NCBI GenBank assembly: GCA_963971405.1
Contig: OZ020487.1
Span: 45,543,039 to 45,607,038, forward strand
From: Psococerastis gibbosa
Taxonomy: Eukaryota; Arthropoda; Insecta; Psocodea; Psocidae
Reading direction: 5' to 3'
Length of the DNA: 64,000 nucleotides
Position numbers and translations under genes: made by a program. Shown here piece by piece: positions 10,007 to 22,000 of this stretch. Each line of letters begins with the position of its first letter. Within the stretch, counting starts at the first letter, position 1. The notes under the pieces were generated by a model that had not been told where the DNA came from, did no database searches, and worked only from the letters and a program-made list of their open reading frames with translations.

Positions 10007-13000
10007 GTTTTCAGCGGTTTCCAAACCGATAGGCATAAAAATATATTTCATTGCGCTTTAAGTGTTCAATGGCCACTTTAAAATGTGGTATAGGTCCTGT
10101 GTGGGTTGTTTGAGCGCCACTATCACGAGTACCCCCATAATCACTATTCTGGCAAGCATCGGTAGCTGTAGGTGATAGGTCTATCTTCACTTCCACCGTT
10201 TTTGTGGCTTCAACTCTTTCTTCGTCCCTTTTCCTACGTATTTCTTCTGCATCTTGTTTCGATGCTAGATATTCTTGGTTCTGAGTAGGTAGCTTTAAGT
10301 GCTCTTTGTCGCCATTAAACTAAAAAAACACACACAAATAAATGCAACCTAATAGAAATAGCTTGTCTTCTGCACTCGATTATAGTATTATAGGCCTAGT
10401 ATCCTCATGTTCTAGGCCATGGTCTCTTAGTGGATAAATTTGTCAAGATATAATATTGCATAACGTGGATTACATACCCTCAAGTATGTGCCGCCATCAT
10501 ATGAATTCGAAAAGCTCAAATATTCCAGGTTACACTTTAAATAAACAAAAAATAACAAAAACTTAGAGTTTTAGAAAAACTTGTTATAACAACCCGAATT
10601 AGTAAAACCCAAATAATCGTTAAGAAATTAACTTTGTCTAAGAAACCCACTTGTGTTAGTATATAACCCTGAGCGCTTTCGGCAAGAACTGCCATCTACA
10701 GAGACATTTGCATCTTCTCCTCGAGTTGAGCAAGTCTCAAATCGCAGATAAGGTGTAACTGTGCTAGTGGGTTTCCCTCTGTAGATAGCAGTTCTTGCCG
10801 AAAGCGCTCAGGGTTATATACTAACACAAGTGGGTTTCTTAGACAAAGTAAATTTCTTAACGATTATTTGGGTTTTACTAATTCGGGTTGTTATAACAAG
10901 TTTTTCTAAAACTCTAAGTTTTTGTTATTTTTTGTTTATTAATATGAAATACCACGAAGTCACGAGTAATCTAATTATTTATACACTTTAAAAATGACTT
11001 GTTAGTTTTGTCAGAAGTGTGGGTACCAACTGCCAAGCACAAACCTAACAATGTGTATGGGCTAGCGTCTATAGGTTGAGCTCTATGACAGCTGGGTAAT
11101 TACTTACATTAGGACACTGGATGAGGTAAAGGTTTTTTCAGGGGCCGCCCGTCGGCTACTGTTGGAACAAGTTCCCTACTCGGTTAGGGAATTTTTGACG
11201 AACCCGATAATACGGTGATTGTGTTCTTTATTTATTTACTATTATTTTGTTTTAGACGACAGAAATTGATGACGACGCCGAGAAGCTAGCCCTAGCTAGC
11301 TTGAAAATGGCATGAACATATTATTATTATTTATTTGTAGCTCGCTGACGTAGGCCTTAGCCCATTGAACAGCGCAAACAAGTACCCTGGGGTACATATT
11401 CTATGGTGCTTTCGCACATACGGTTTTATACATATATTAATTGGAACTTTCTTCCCATGTCCAAGGAAGTGATCTCGCGAAGCGAGCTACTCCTAATAGA
11501 GGCACTTCCTTAAAAGAGTCAGGACTATGGAATACGAAGCATTCAAGATGCTTATATCTCAGTCCTGCGAAAGAGGGGCATTCACAAAGTATGTGCTCTG
11601 CCGTCTCGTCATGCTGGCTGCACCACCTGCACTTAGTGTCACTCAGCCTATTGAGTCTGTTCATGTGAACTCTGAATGGTCCATGGCCAGTCAGTAGAGC
11701 AGCGACCATTCTTGTAGTCCTGCGATCTGTATCTATTTTATGCAGTCCGTAGTCTTCTGCTGGGTTCCTCATGAATAGTTTAGAGTGCCGAGGTGTCGAA
11801 AATGCCCAGTGTTGTAAGAACTCTTTCTGCAGTCTTTTCCGAAGTAGGTTTTTAACATATGCTGGGCCTACAGGCAGGACTGGTTCGTTTCCTACAAAGG
11901 GTGTCTCTGCGCCTTGCCGGGCTAGTCGGTCCGCTTCTTCGTTGCCTGGGATTCCCCTGTGACCCGGGACCCAAACCAATTCGATTTCAAATTGCTGACT
12001 AGTGAGTATTTTCATCTCTTGTCTGCATTCTGCAATCAACCCAGAGTTAACCACGGGGCTTGACAACGCTAAGATGGCAGCTTGACTATCAGAGCAAATG
12101 TATACTCTATGCGTACCGTGTTGATAGCTGAGTTCGAGCGCACATCTTATTGCGAAGACTTCGGCTTGAAAGACGGACGTATAGGTGCCTAATGGAATGG
12201 CCAGCTCTGTTTTAGGGGCTTCACAAAAGACTCCTGCTCCTGCTCTCCCATCAATTAGTGAGCCATCGGTAAAGTAGACTACACTGTCTAACCTTATGAA
12301 ATCGGGCTTATCAAGGGCCCATTCATCTCGTTGGGGTAATCTAATCTTAAAACAGTCATCCAGACTGATCTTTCTGCCAATGTGATCTTGTGGCATTTCT
12401 GTTATGACTTCATCTGGTAGTATAGACGAGTCTCCTTTCCACGATCCATTTAGTTTGAGTCGCCAAAAAGCGACTTCTGCTTGGTTTTTAATGAAGAGAT
12501 GAAGTGGTGGAATGTTGAGTAGTACCTCTAAGGCTGAAGTGGGCGTGGTTCGAATGGCTCCAGTGGCACCAATGCAGACCAACCTCTGTAGTTTTTGCAA
12601 CTGTTTTTGTGCAACCCCCAGGGAAGTTCTCGTCCACCAGACAATGCAGCCATATGTAATTATTGGTCTTATAACAGCCTCATACAACCAACGGACAATT
12701 CTTGTTTTCAATCCCCATGTGGCGCTAAAAAGCCTTCGGACAATATAGAACGCTGCTGTTGCCTTGCGAATGCAGGATTCCAAGTGAGACTTCCATGTCA
12801 GCTCTCGATCTAGTATGATTCCAATGTACTTAACGGTTTCGGATACATTCAATTCATGACCTTTAACCGTCAGTCGTTTCTGGTTATGCATCAGTCTCCT
12901 ACGAGTGAAGAGTATCACTTCTGTTTTTTGAGGGTTAATGTCCAGTCCTTTCCCCTGGGACCAGGCGACGACTCTGTTGATTGCGTCTTGCATTAAGTCA

Positions 13001-16000
13001 ATAATCACATCCAGACAAATACCTATAATTATAATAGCTAGATCATCTGCATATGCTATAGTGTCGTACCTTTCGCTAGCAAGCAGATTCAAGAGTTCAT
13101 CTACAACGATGCTCCAGAGCAGCGGCGATAATACACCTCCCTCCCTGCGGGCAACCTCTCGTGACTGTGATCCAGGCCACTGCATTACCTCTCGAGGCAG
13201 ACACCATTCGACTGAGTAGTAGATGCCGAATCCACACGGTAACGCTGGTGCTTGTGTTCCGCTTTCGCAAGGCTGACTCAATCGCTTCGAAGCTAACACT
13301 GTCAAATGCCCCTTGAATGTCAAGACATGTGACCAGTGCCATCTCTCTATGACCAATCGCTCTTTCTAACTTATGAACCAGGCTATGTAGGGCTGTTTCG
13401 GTAGACTTTCCAGTTCGGTACGCGTGTTGCGCTTCGTTAAGAGGGTATCTTTTGTTGAAGTCATCTCTGATATACCATTCAACTACTCTCTCTAACGTTT
13501 TTAAAAGAAAGGAGCTTAATGTGATAGGTCTGAAGGCTTTCGGGTCAGAGTAATCAGCACGCCCTGCTTTAGGAATGAAAACAACGCGTACTTTTTGCCA
13601 CGGAGTTGGGACGTAGCCTAATTTGAGAGAAGAGCGGAAAATGAGGACTAACGCTTCCAATAATACTTCAATCCCACGCTGTAACAATACAAGGTAGATG
13701 CCATCGGGGCCGGGTGATTTATATGGTGAGAACTTCATAACTGCGCATTTTACGCTATGAGGAGTCACTATATTATTTATCACTTCAACATCAACTTCGC
13801 GAAGTGCGTTGGCTGACGGAGAACCTTTTGCGGCAGAGTCCGGGTCAGGAATAATGGTGCAGCCAGGAAAGTGTGCTTCTAGAAGGGTCTCAAGAGCTTC
13901 AACATCTTCTGATGTGTGTTCTCCATTTGGCTTGGTTATTGGGCCACTTATAAGTTGTGGCATTTTCTTAAGGCATTTCTGTAATCGGGTTGCTTCCTCT
14001 ACGCCTCCGATATCACTACAAAATTTACGAAAAGACTCATTTTTTAATCGATTTATTGTATTTTTGTATTCATTTCTTTCCTTCTTGTACGCCTTAATGT
14101 CGTCAGACTTCTTGGTGCGTTTTTGTTTATTATATAACCTTCTGGTTTCATTTCTCCTTTCCTCTACTTCGTTGTTCCACCATACTGGGACTACTACATC
14201 GGTTACTCTACTTAAGGGGCATGCTTCGTCAAAGGCTCCCGAGATTGCAGTGAGAGTACTCGAAACTAGATTTTCTAACTCCCCGATGTCATCGGGTTCC
14301 ATCACTGGCAATGCTTGCATGCGAAGTCTCAGTTCGTCCTCAAATATCGTCCAGTTCGTTTTCTTTGGATTCCGTATGCATTTATATTTACGAATAGGCC
14401 CATCATTTAGTTGGAAGAGAATATGTTTATGGTTGGCGAGAGACTCTTCTTCTGAGACCTTCCACCCAGTCACACAATTAGATAGCCGTGGAGTGCATAA
14501 CGTCAGGTCCAGTACTTCCTCCCTTATTGCATTGACGAATGTTGGTTTTCCTATTTTATTCAGGATGTGAAGATCTTGCTGTATGATAAATTCAAGTAAT
14601 TTCTCACGTCTGTCATTGACGTCTGTGCTTCCCCAAATAGTGTGGTGAGCATTGGCATCACAACAAATAATTAATGGCAGCTGCTTTGAAGAGTAGAAAT
14701 TAATTAGTCTTATGACTTCTGGAGGAGGGATATCACTGCATTCTCCTGGAAAGTATGCCGACGCAAGAACTCTTCTTGACCCATTGGGTAGCTGCAAGTA
14801 AACCGCCACAAGGTCCCTTGAAACAAAAGTAGGCACCGGGGTTACAGGCAATCGACTTAGCAACATGGTTCTCGGCCGACCTACAGAGGGACAGCAAATA
14901 ATGTTTCCACGAAAAGGGCCAAGACCCCTCAACTGACCATCAGGTCCTAACCAAGGCTCCTGAATTGCTGCAATGTCAATATTTAACTCGACAATTCTTT
15001 TCAAAAGAACTGCTGTGGCAGCTTTTGAGTGTTGAATATTTGCTTGTAGAATCTTGGTCATTCAGCTTTGTTGTCATGTATAGTACAATGGTGTGTTGCA
15101 CTATCTGTATTATTTTGTGTCTTCGGCGTGTTATCACATAAAAGACTTGATGCTGACGTTCTAACTAGGGGTAGGGAGTTTGACCTCTCTCTAAGTAGGA
15201 AGTTTGTAATTTTCCCAACGTTTGTGTCTTTATCTTCGATCTTTTTCTTTTTATCAGGTCTGAAGTTTTTTGTTGGTGACCTCAGTAGTTTCTTCGAGGG
15301 CTGAAAAGGGTCAGCCCTATCTTGAGATAATGTGGTCTGCAGCTGCGGGCTTCCTGCCTTTCTCTTCAGCTGGGGACTGTGTACAAGTACCTGTTTGCTC
15401 ACTTTTTTCAGCTGGTACAATTTTAACGGCTGCTTGAGGTTCCTTTACGTTTTTCTTACTCGGCACTGTCGCGTGAGCTTTACCGGCTTGCTTTTGGGTT
15501 CTCGCTTCCTTCCGTCGCAAGATTATATCGGAGACAGGTGTATAAACTGCCCTGCTAGTTGACCATTGCGGCTTGTTTTCATAACCGAGAAGGATCTTAG
15601 ACGACTCTTCGTCGATTCCAACCCCGAGCCTTGTTCCATGACTGTCTTCATGGCGATTGAAAATCCTCCACTGAATTGTATGAAGACGCGGGTTTTGTTT
15701 CTGAAGCTTTTTTAGAATCTCTTCATTAGTAGGCTTTTTCTTTCCTGGTAACCAAAGCACTCCTTTTACCAACTTCGGGATATCCCGCACAGGTATGGCC
15801 TGTAAGGTGTGACCTTCCCATACTTTCAGCTTAGTAACAATTTCACTGAGCCATGTTTTGCTCGCTTCATTACCAGCTGTAACAATTATATATTTGTCTC
15901 TACGAAATGTAGATATAAAGTGAGGCATACTCACGTCAACTGGCAGTGCAAATAGTTCATCGCCAATAATATCGAGAAATTCCAACTTATCCTCCTCGGT

Positions 16001-19000
16001 GATGAGCCTTGGTGGGTCGGTAAAAATCGCTAGTTGCATAGCAATATCTCCTTTTACTTTCTCGGCAAAGGACTCGCCGGTTATTTTGTGATGTCGACCA
16101 TATGGGCTAGAAGACCCAATTTCATCTGACACGCCTGGCATTTCAACCTTGATTTATCCTGATGTGTGTTCTGACGGAATATTGTAGGTCATTATTTAGA
16201 ACGGGATGGGTGTAGGTGTAAGAATAGGAGGGCCTAAAGTTGTAGATCCAGCGTTGGACAGTTATACCCCTGTCGACTGGGTTTCTATCGCCGATGTGGA
16301 GGAGGGGGGGGGGAGGGTAAAAGTTTTCACACGTTAAGGAAGTAACTCTAACATCCAACTTGTTGAAAACTTGAAGAAGACGTGGAAGAAGACAAAAGAG
16401 GCGGCAGGACGCCTGCGCAAGGAAGAAGGGAAAAATGGCGGCTATTATTATGATTTTTCGATGAGGAGACTAAATAAACGATTTGACTGATTCTTAACGT
16501 ATTGTTATTGTTAAATGAGTTGACATTTATTGGCGACCGTGATCATGGATTTCGAAACTCTAAAGAAGAAGAGATCGCCCTTGCGCATGATTGTTACAAA
16601 GATTTTGCAAGAATGTGACAAGGCTAACAAGGAAGAACGATTTGACGATTTGAAAGTAAAGATGAAGATGGTCCAATGCAAAGGTGAGGAACTTGTTCAG
16701 TTAGATGCGGCCATTTTAGATCTTATGGTTTCGTGTTCTTCAGTAACTGAAAAGGAGATTTTACACGAATGCGAGGTGGCAACCGATTATCAAGAAAGGA
16801 TTTTAGCCAGTTGTTTGTACGAAGAGCAAGAGCCTACCCGTGCATGTGCCGGTAGTGTTCAAAATAGTGATAGTGGCACTACTGAATGCCGTCTCAAACT
16901 CCCCAAGTTGAAGCTTCTTACATTTGATGGGGATCTGGAACAGTGGCTCGGTTGGTGGTCTCAATTTGAGAAAATTGACAAATCACAAGAGTTAGATGAC
17001 AGTGACAAGTTTCAATACTTGATTCAAGCGACCACAGGTAAGGCCCGTGAACTTGTTACAGGATTTCCTGCAACTGCAGACAATTATCAAAAGGTTAGAG
17101 CAGCTTTGCACGAACGTTTTGGAAATACTGACATTTTGGGAGAGTTGTATACACGTGAGTTGTTAGCTTTGTGTTTTGGGCAAGCAAAGCAAAGGAGGAA
17201 TATTCAGTTTATTCATGATAAAGTTGAAACGGCTCTTCGTGCTTTGGAAAGCCTAAATATAGATATGAAAGGTTGCTCTCCGATACTAACACCTTTAGTA
17301 GAGAGCACCTTACCGGACGATACTCTCAGAACATTTCGTCGCACGCTCAGCAGTGGTAAGCAATCGTCCCATGACAGGCTGACTGAGTTGCTTAGTTTTT
17401 TGAAAAAAGAGATAGAAACAGAACAAAGGGTCACATTAGCCGCCCGAGGATTTGAAGAAGTTGAATCAAACGTTGGCAGATCGTCTGCGCAACTTTTGCA
17501 CACCGGTGGTGCCTTAAAGTGCATTTTTTGCGACATTGTGGGGCACCAAGGACTTGATTGTCGTAAGTTTTCCTATAAGACTTTGGAAGAAAAAAGGGCA
17601 GTTTTATTGAAAAAAGGAGGTTGTTTCGTTTGTACCGGATTGAAACACAGGGCACTTGATTGCAATGCAGAGGTTAACTGCAAACGGTGCTCTGGACACC
17701 ATGTTACCATAATGTGCAACAAAAATTATCAGACTCCACAGAAACAAGAGAAGGAGGTCAGCCAAAACAGCACTTCAAAAGAAGGGAGTCCGTCCCGAGC
17801 GACTGTAACTCTTTCAACCTCTAAGGGACTCACAATTCTCCCAACAATGAAAGTACAGGTAAGGGGTCGATGGGGACAGATACGGTCGGTCAACGCCTTG
17901 TGCGACTCAGCAGCCCAATGGTCCTATATAGTGACTTCAGTTGCAGAACGTTTAGGACTCATTCCTACGCGAACGGAAACCATAGTGCATCAACTTTTCG
18001 GAGGAAAGGAGTTAGAGGCGCAGACCATGCCTGTGTATAATGTTGTAGCACTCGGGAAGTCAATGACATATGAAATTGAGGTCCTTGGTTCTGCTACCAT
18101 CTCTAACTACCAACTTGATGCTGCAGTCATACCCATTTTGAAAAGGAAGGGACTTCGTGTTAACCAATCTGATGGCCCCATTGAAATGCTGTTGGGAGCT
18201 GATATTATGGGTGCATTGCTGACTGGGGAAAAAGAACAAGTAGCAGAAGGGCTATTTATTTTTGAAACTGAGCTTGGGTGGGCAGTGATGGGACAAACGC
18301 GTGGAAGACAACCTCACCTGACGTCAGCGGTTTTCACTACTACGGTTTTGCCACAGCCTCAGGAAATGATTGAAAATTTTTGGAGTCTAGAATGTCTAGG
18401 CATAACAGATCCTGCTCAGCAAATGAAACAGTGTGAGTTGAACACCCGTGTAATGAAGGAGTTTGAAAGTAATCTTCAGTATAATAATCGACGTTATACA
18501 GTTACCTTACCATGGAAAAGCGATGAATGGAGACCTACTGTTAATAGAGACTTGGCAGAGCGTAGGTTGAAGAGTTTAACTCGGCGGTTGACCCCGGTGA
18601 TATTCGATGAGTACGCAAGAGTTTTCGAGAATTGGTTGCAAGAGGGGGTCATTGAAGGTGTTTCAAATTCTGGCTGTTACGGGCATTACCTCCCCCACCG
18701 CCCTGTGGTTAAGGAGGGCAGTTCCACTCGTGTGCGCCCTGTGTTTGATGCTTCTGCACACAAACCACATTGCCCCTCTCTAAATGACACGCTTGAGGAA
18801 GGTGTAAACTTAGTCGAAGACCTTCTATCTATTGTGCATCGGTTCAGAAAAGGCAGGTATGGGGTCTGTGCGGACATTGAAAAGGCTTTTCTTCAAATAT
18901 CCCTCCATGAATCTGACCGTGATTTCCTTAAGTTTTTATGGTGGGACGCTAATGGTCAACTAAACACGTATAGACACGCACGTGTGGTTTTCGGTCTGAA

Positions 19001-22000
19001 ACCGAGTCCGTTTCTCCTTGGAGCAGTTATCCAACACCATTTGCAGAGCCAAGAAAAAACATGGATTGTGGACAAAATGTTGAACTCATTTTATGTTGAT
19101 GATCTGGTCTGTAGTTTAGATGATTGCACGCATCTTGATGAATTTATGACCTCGTCGACTCAGATAATGGATGCTGCATCGATGAATCTTCGAAAGTGGT
19201 ATTATACGGGAGGGCCGTGTACTGATGTTCGAGTGCTGGGCTTAGAGTGGGACACCGTTGGTGACAATTTAGGTCTACACCTAAGTTGGTGGGAGAATCC
19301 GTGTTTGACTCAAACAATCACAAAGAGAGCCGTACTCAGCATGGCACAACGCATATTTGACCCACTGGGAATTGCCGCTCCGGTGACCATCATCCCGAAG
19401 ATTTTGTTGCAGCGGTTGTGGAAGAAGAAAATTGGCTGGGATGATCCTTTAGAAGACATTGAAGAGGCCAAACCGTTTTGGGACTGGGCATCCGAATTGT
19501 GCAAACTAAAGCACTTAAAGATACCACGTTGGGTAGGAGAAGAAGCCATGTCCCTACATGTCTTCTGCGACGCTAGCAAATTTGCGATAGCTTGCGTGAT
19601 ATTTGGAAAGAGAGGTAAAACAGTGAGTTTTTTACAAGCCAAATCGCGAGTAGCACCAATGGATACTACTATACCCAGATTAGAACTTATGGCTGCCGTC
19701 ATTGGGGTTCGCCTCCTCAACACAGTTCTGAAAGCAATGAACTTTCCTGAGCGTCCTAATGTAATTTTATGGTCCGATTCATCTACGGTCATCCAATGGA
19801 TCCGTCAGCATGCGGAGTGGTCGGTTTTCGTACAAAATCGAGTAAAAGAAATTCGGGAAACGATAGAAGTTGCAGAAGTACGTCACGTTCCTGGCAAGCT
19901 AAATCCAGCCGACCTACCGTCTCGTGGTTGTTCACCGCTTCAATTACTACAGTCAAAATGGTGGGAGGGCCCGAGTTGGTTGAGGGCTGATCACACATTA
20001 TGGCCTTCTGCATCCGATGAATTCGATCAAGACGAAGTCAGTCAGGAACTGAAGAAAACGGCAGTGGTCCTAAATATAGTAAGCAGAAACTCTTTGTGCG
20101 AATGGTACCACAAGTTTTCTGATTATGAGAAAATTGTTCGTATCTCAGCTTGGATGAGACGGTTTTGTAACAACGCACAACGAAAATCTGATTCGACATC
20201 GGGGAGGGAGCTTGCATTAGAAGAAGTGGTTTATGCAGAAAAGGGCCTAATGCATCTTATACAACGGGAATTTAGTGGACCCAAGGATAAACGGCTTGAG
20301 ACGCTTAATATTTGCGAAGAAGATGGACTGATCAAACTCAAGACGAGAATCACTTTAAGAGATGACATCGAAACTTTCAAGCTACCTGTCATCTTACCTG
20401 GAGAACATGTCCTCGTCAAGAGGCTAATAGAAAAGGAACACCAAAAGGCTCACGCCGGAGTGACAGCGCTACTTGCCAAACTACGGGAACGATACTGGAT
20501 TCTAGGTGGCCGGCGCTTCGTCAAAGCCATCGTACGGCAGTGCGTTATATGCAAGAGACACCATTCAAGACCACTCCAAAGACCGTTACCCCCTCTCCCG
20601 AACAACAGAATAAGAGATGCGGCACCGTTTGAAATTACTGGAATTGATTTTGCTGGTCCTTTAGTTTTAAGCTCTGGGGACAAGGTTTGGATATGTCTTT
20701 TTACATGTGCCGTTGTCAGGGCGGTTCATCTTGAACTTTGTGTTGAGCTTTCAACCATCTGTTTTCTGCAAGCACTAAGGCGGTTTGTAGCAAGACGAGG
20801 AAGATGCAGTATAATTTACAGTGACAACGGAACTAATTTTACTGGTGCAGCGATTTGATTTCTCGCGACGAAGTGACTAAATATGCAGTGAGCGAGCGGA
20901 TAAAATGGATTTTCTCGGCTCCCAGTGCTCCCTGGTGGGGAGGATGGTGGGAAAGGATCGTGGGCTTGACGAAGCAAGTGTTGCGGAAGGTCATGGGAAA
21001 TGCCTCTCTAAATTATCACGAGATGGCCACACTGCTTTGCGAGGCGGAAGCGGTGGTAAACGATCGGCCGCTGACTGATTCCGGCCAACCCGCGGAAGTC
21101 GTGGCTTTGACACCGTCTTTGTTTTTGCGAGAGCTGCGAGGAGAGGGCATCCCACAACTAGAAGAAAACGAAGTTGCCATGTTGCAACGTCGGGAACGGC
21201 ACCTACAATCGATTCGCGAAGCTCTCCGTGAGCGATTCCGAAGAGAGTACATCGGTTATCTGAAGGCCCCTAGACCTAAAAACGCTATTGGTGACTTGAA
21301 GGTAGGAGATCTTGTGCTGCTTGGATCGGAGTTGAAGAGGTTGCAGTGGCCACTGGCAAGAGTTGAGGAAATTTTTCCAGGAAGAGACGGTGTGGTGCGG
21401 TCTGCTCGCGTGCGCACGGCTAAGGGCGTTTTGACGCGGCCTACTCAATTGATATACCCTTTGGAGATGGGTCGCTGTACTGATTTAAGTGATGGAAATT
21501 TGGGCACGGATCAAGAGGACAAGAGCCCTTCTGACAACACAACGACCCGCTGTGAGATGAGTCGCTGTACTGACATAAGTGATGGAAGCTCGGACACGGA
21601 TCAAGAGGACCGGTTCCTTTCGGATAACACGACGACCCGCTGTGGCCGGGTGGTCCGGTTGCCTGCACGCCTACGCTAGAAAGAAGATATTAAGATATTC
21701 TTTGGTGGGAGGATGTTGAAAACTTGAAGAAGACGTGGAAGAAGACAAAAGAGGCGGCAGGACGCCTGCGCAAGGAAGAAGGGAAAAAATGGCGGCTATT
21801 ATTATGATTTTTCGATGAGGAGACTAAATAAACGATTTGACTGATTCTTAACGTATTGTTATTGTTAAATGAGTTGACACAACTGTATCAGTTCATTAAT
21901 TTAAAAGTGTTATAAAGTATGCTATATCACAAGGAAAAAGCACAGTAATTATCAAGACACAACCGCACCGAACAAGCATGCACGTGCACGTGCCGACGGT

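Larger units (their letters stand above)
11311..16360 (-). mobile_element. LOA/R1-group non-LTR retrotransposon, near full length but disabled
   Basis: Reading from high to low coordinates, there is a probable 5' UTR (16142-16360), ORF1 (16141 down to 15058), ORF2 (15061 down to 11437) and a 3' UTR. It ends in an AAT-repeat tail at about 11311-11337 (minus strand ...AATAATAATAATA), as in I/LOA/R1-like LINEs. ORF2 order is AP endonuclease, reverse transcriptase, RNase H, terminal Cys/His motif; this order excludes jockey and CR1, which lack RNase H. ORF1 and ORF2 overlap as ATGA. Two frame breaks, one per ORF, disable this copy. The 5' limit is uncertain because a BEL/Pao element starts at 16361. 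Confidence 0.85.
16361..21879 (+). mobile_element. BEL/Pao LTR retrotransposon, complete with target duplications
   Basis: Two LTRs (16361-16525 and 21714-21879) start TG and end CA. They differ by one base in an A run. CAACT flanks both ends (16356-16360 and 21880-21884), a 5-bp target duplication. A primer-binding-site candidate TGGCGACCGTGATC lies five bases after the left LTR, and a purine tract GGTGGGAGGA precedes the right LTR. The interior encodes gag, protease, RT, RNase H and integrase in the BEL/Pao order. No envelope gene is present. A frame break inside the integrase probably disables it. Near-identical LTRs imply recent insertion. Confidence 0.97.

Noticed and set aside
11278..11334. 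Plus-strand exon-like stretch after TTTTGTTTTAG encoding a short acidic end (TTEIDDDAEKLALASLKMA)
   Set aside because: No upstream coding exon joins it in phase, it overlaps the LINE tail, and its length is within chance.
13809..14570. 253-codon open frame on the plus strand
   Set aside because: It is exactly antisense to the endonuclease/RT region of the LINE and has no motifs of its own.
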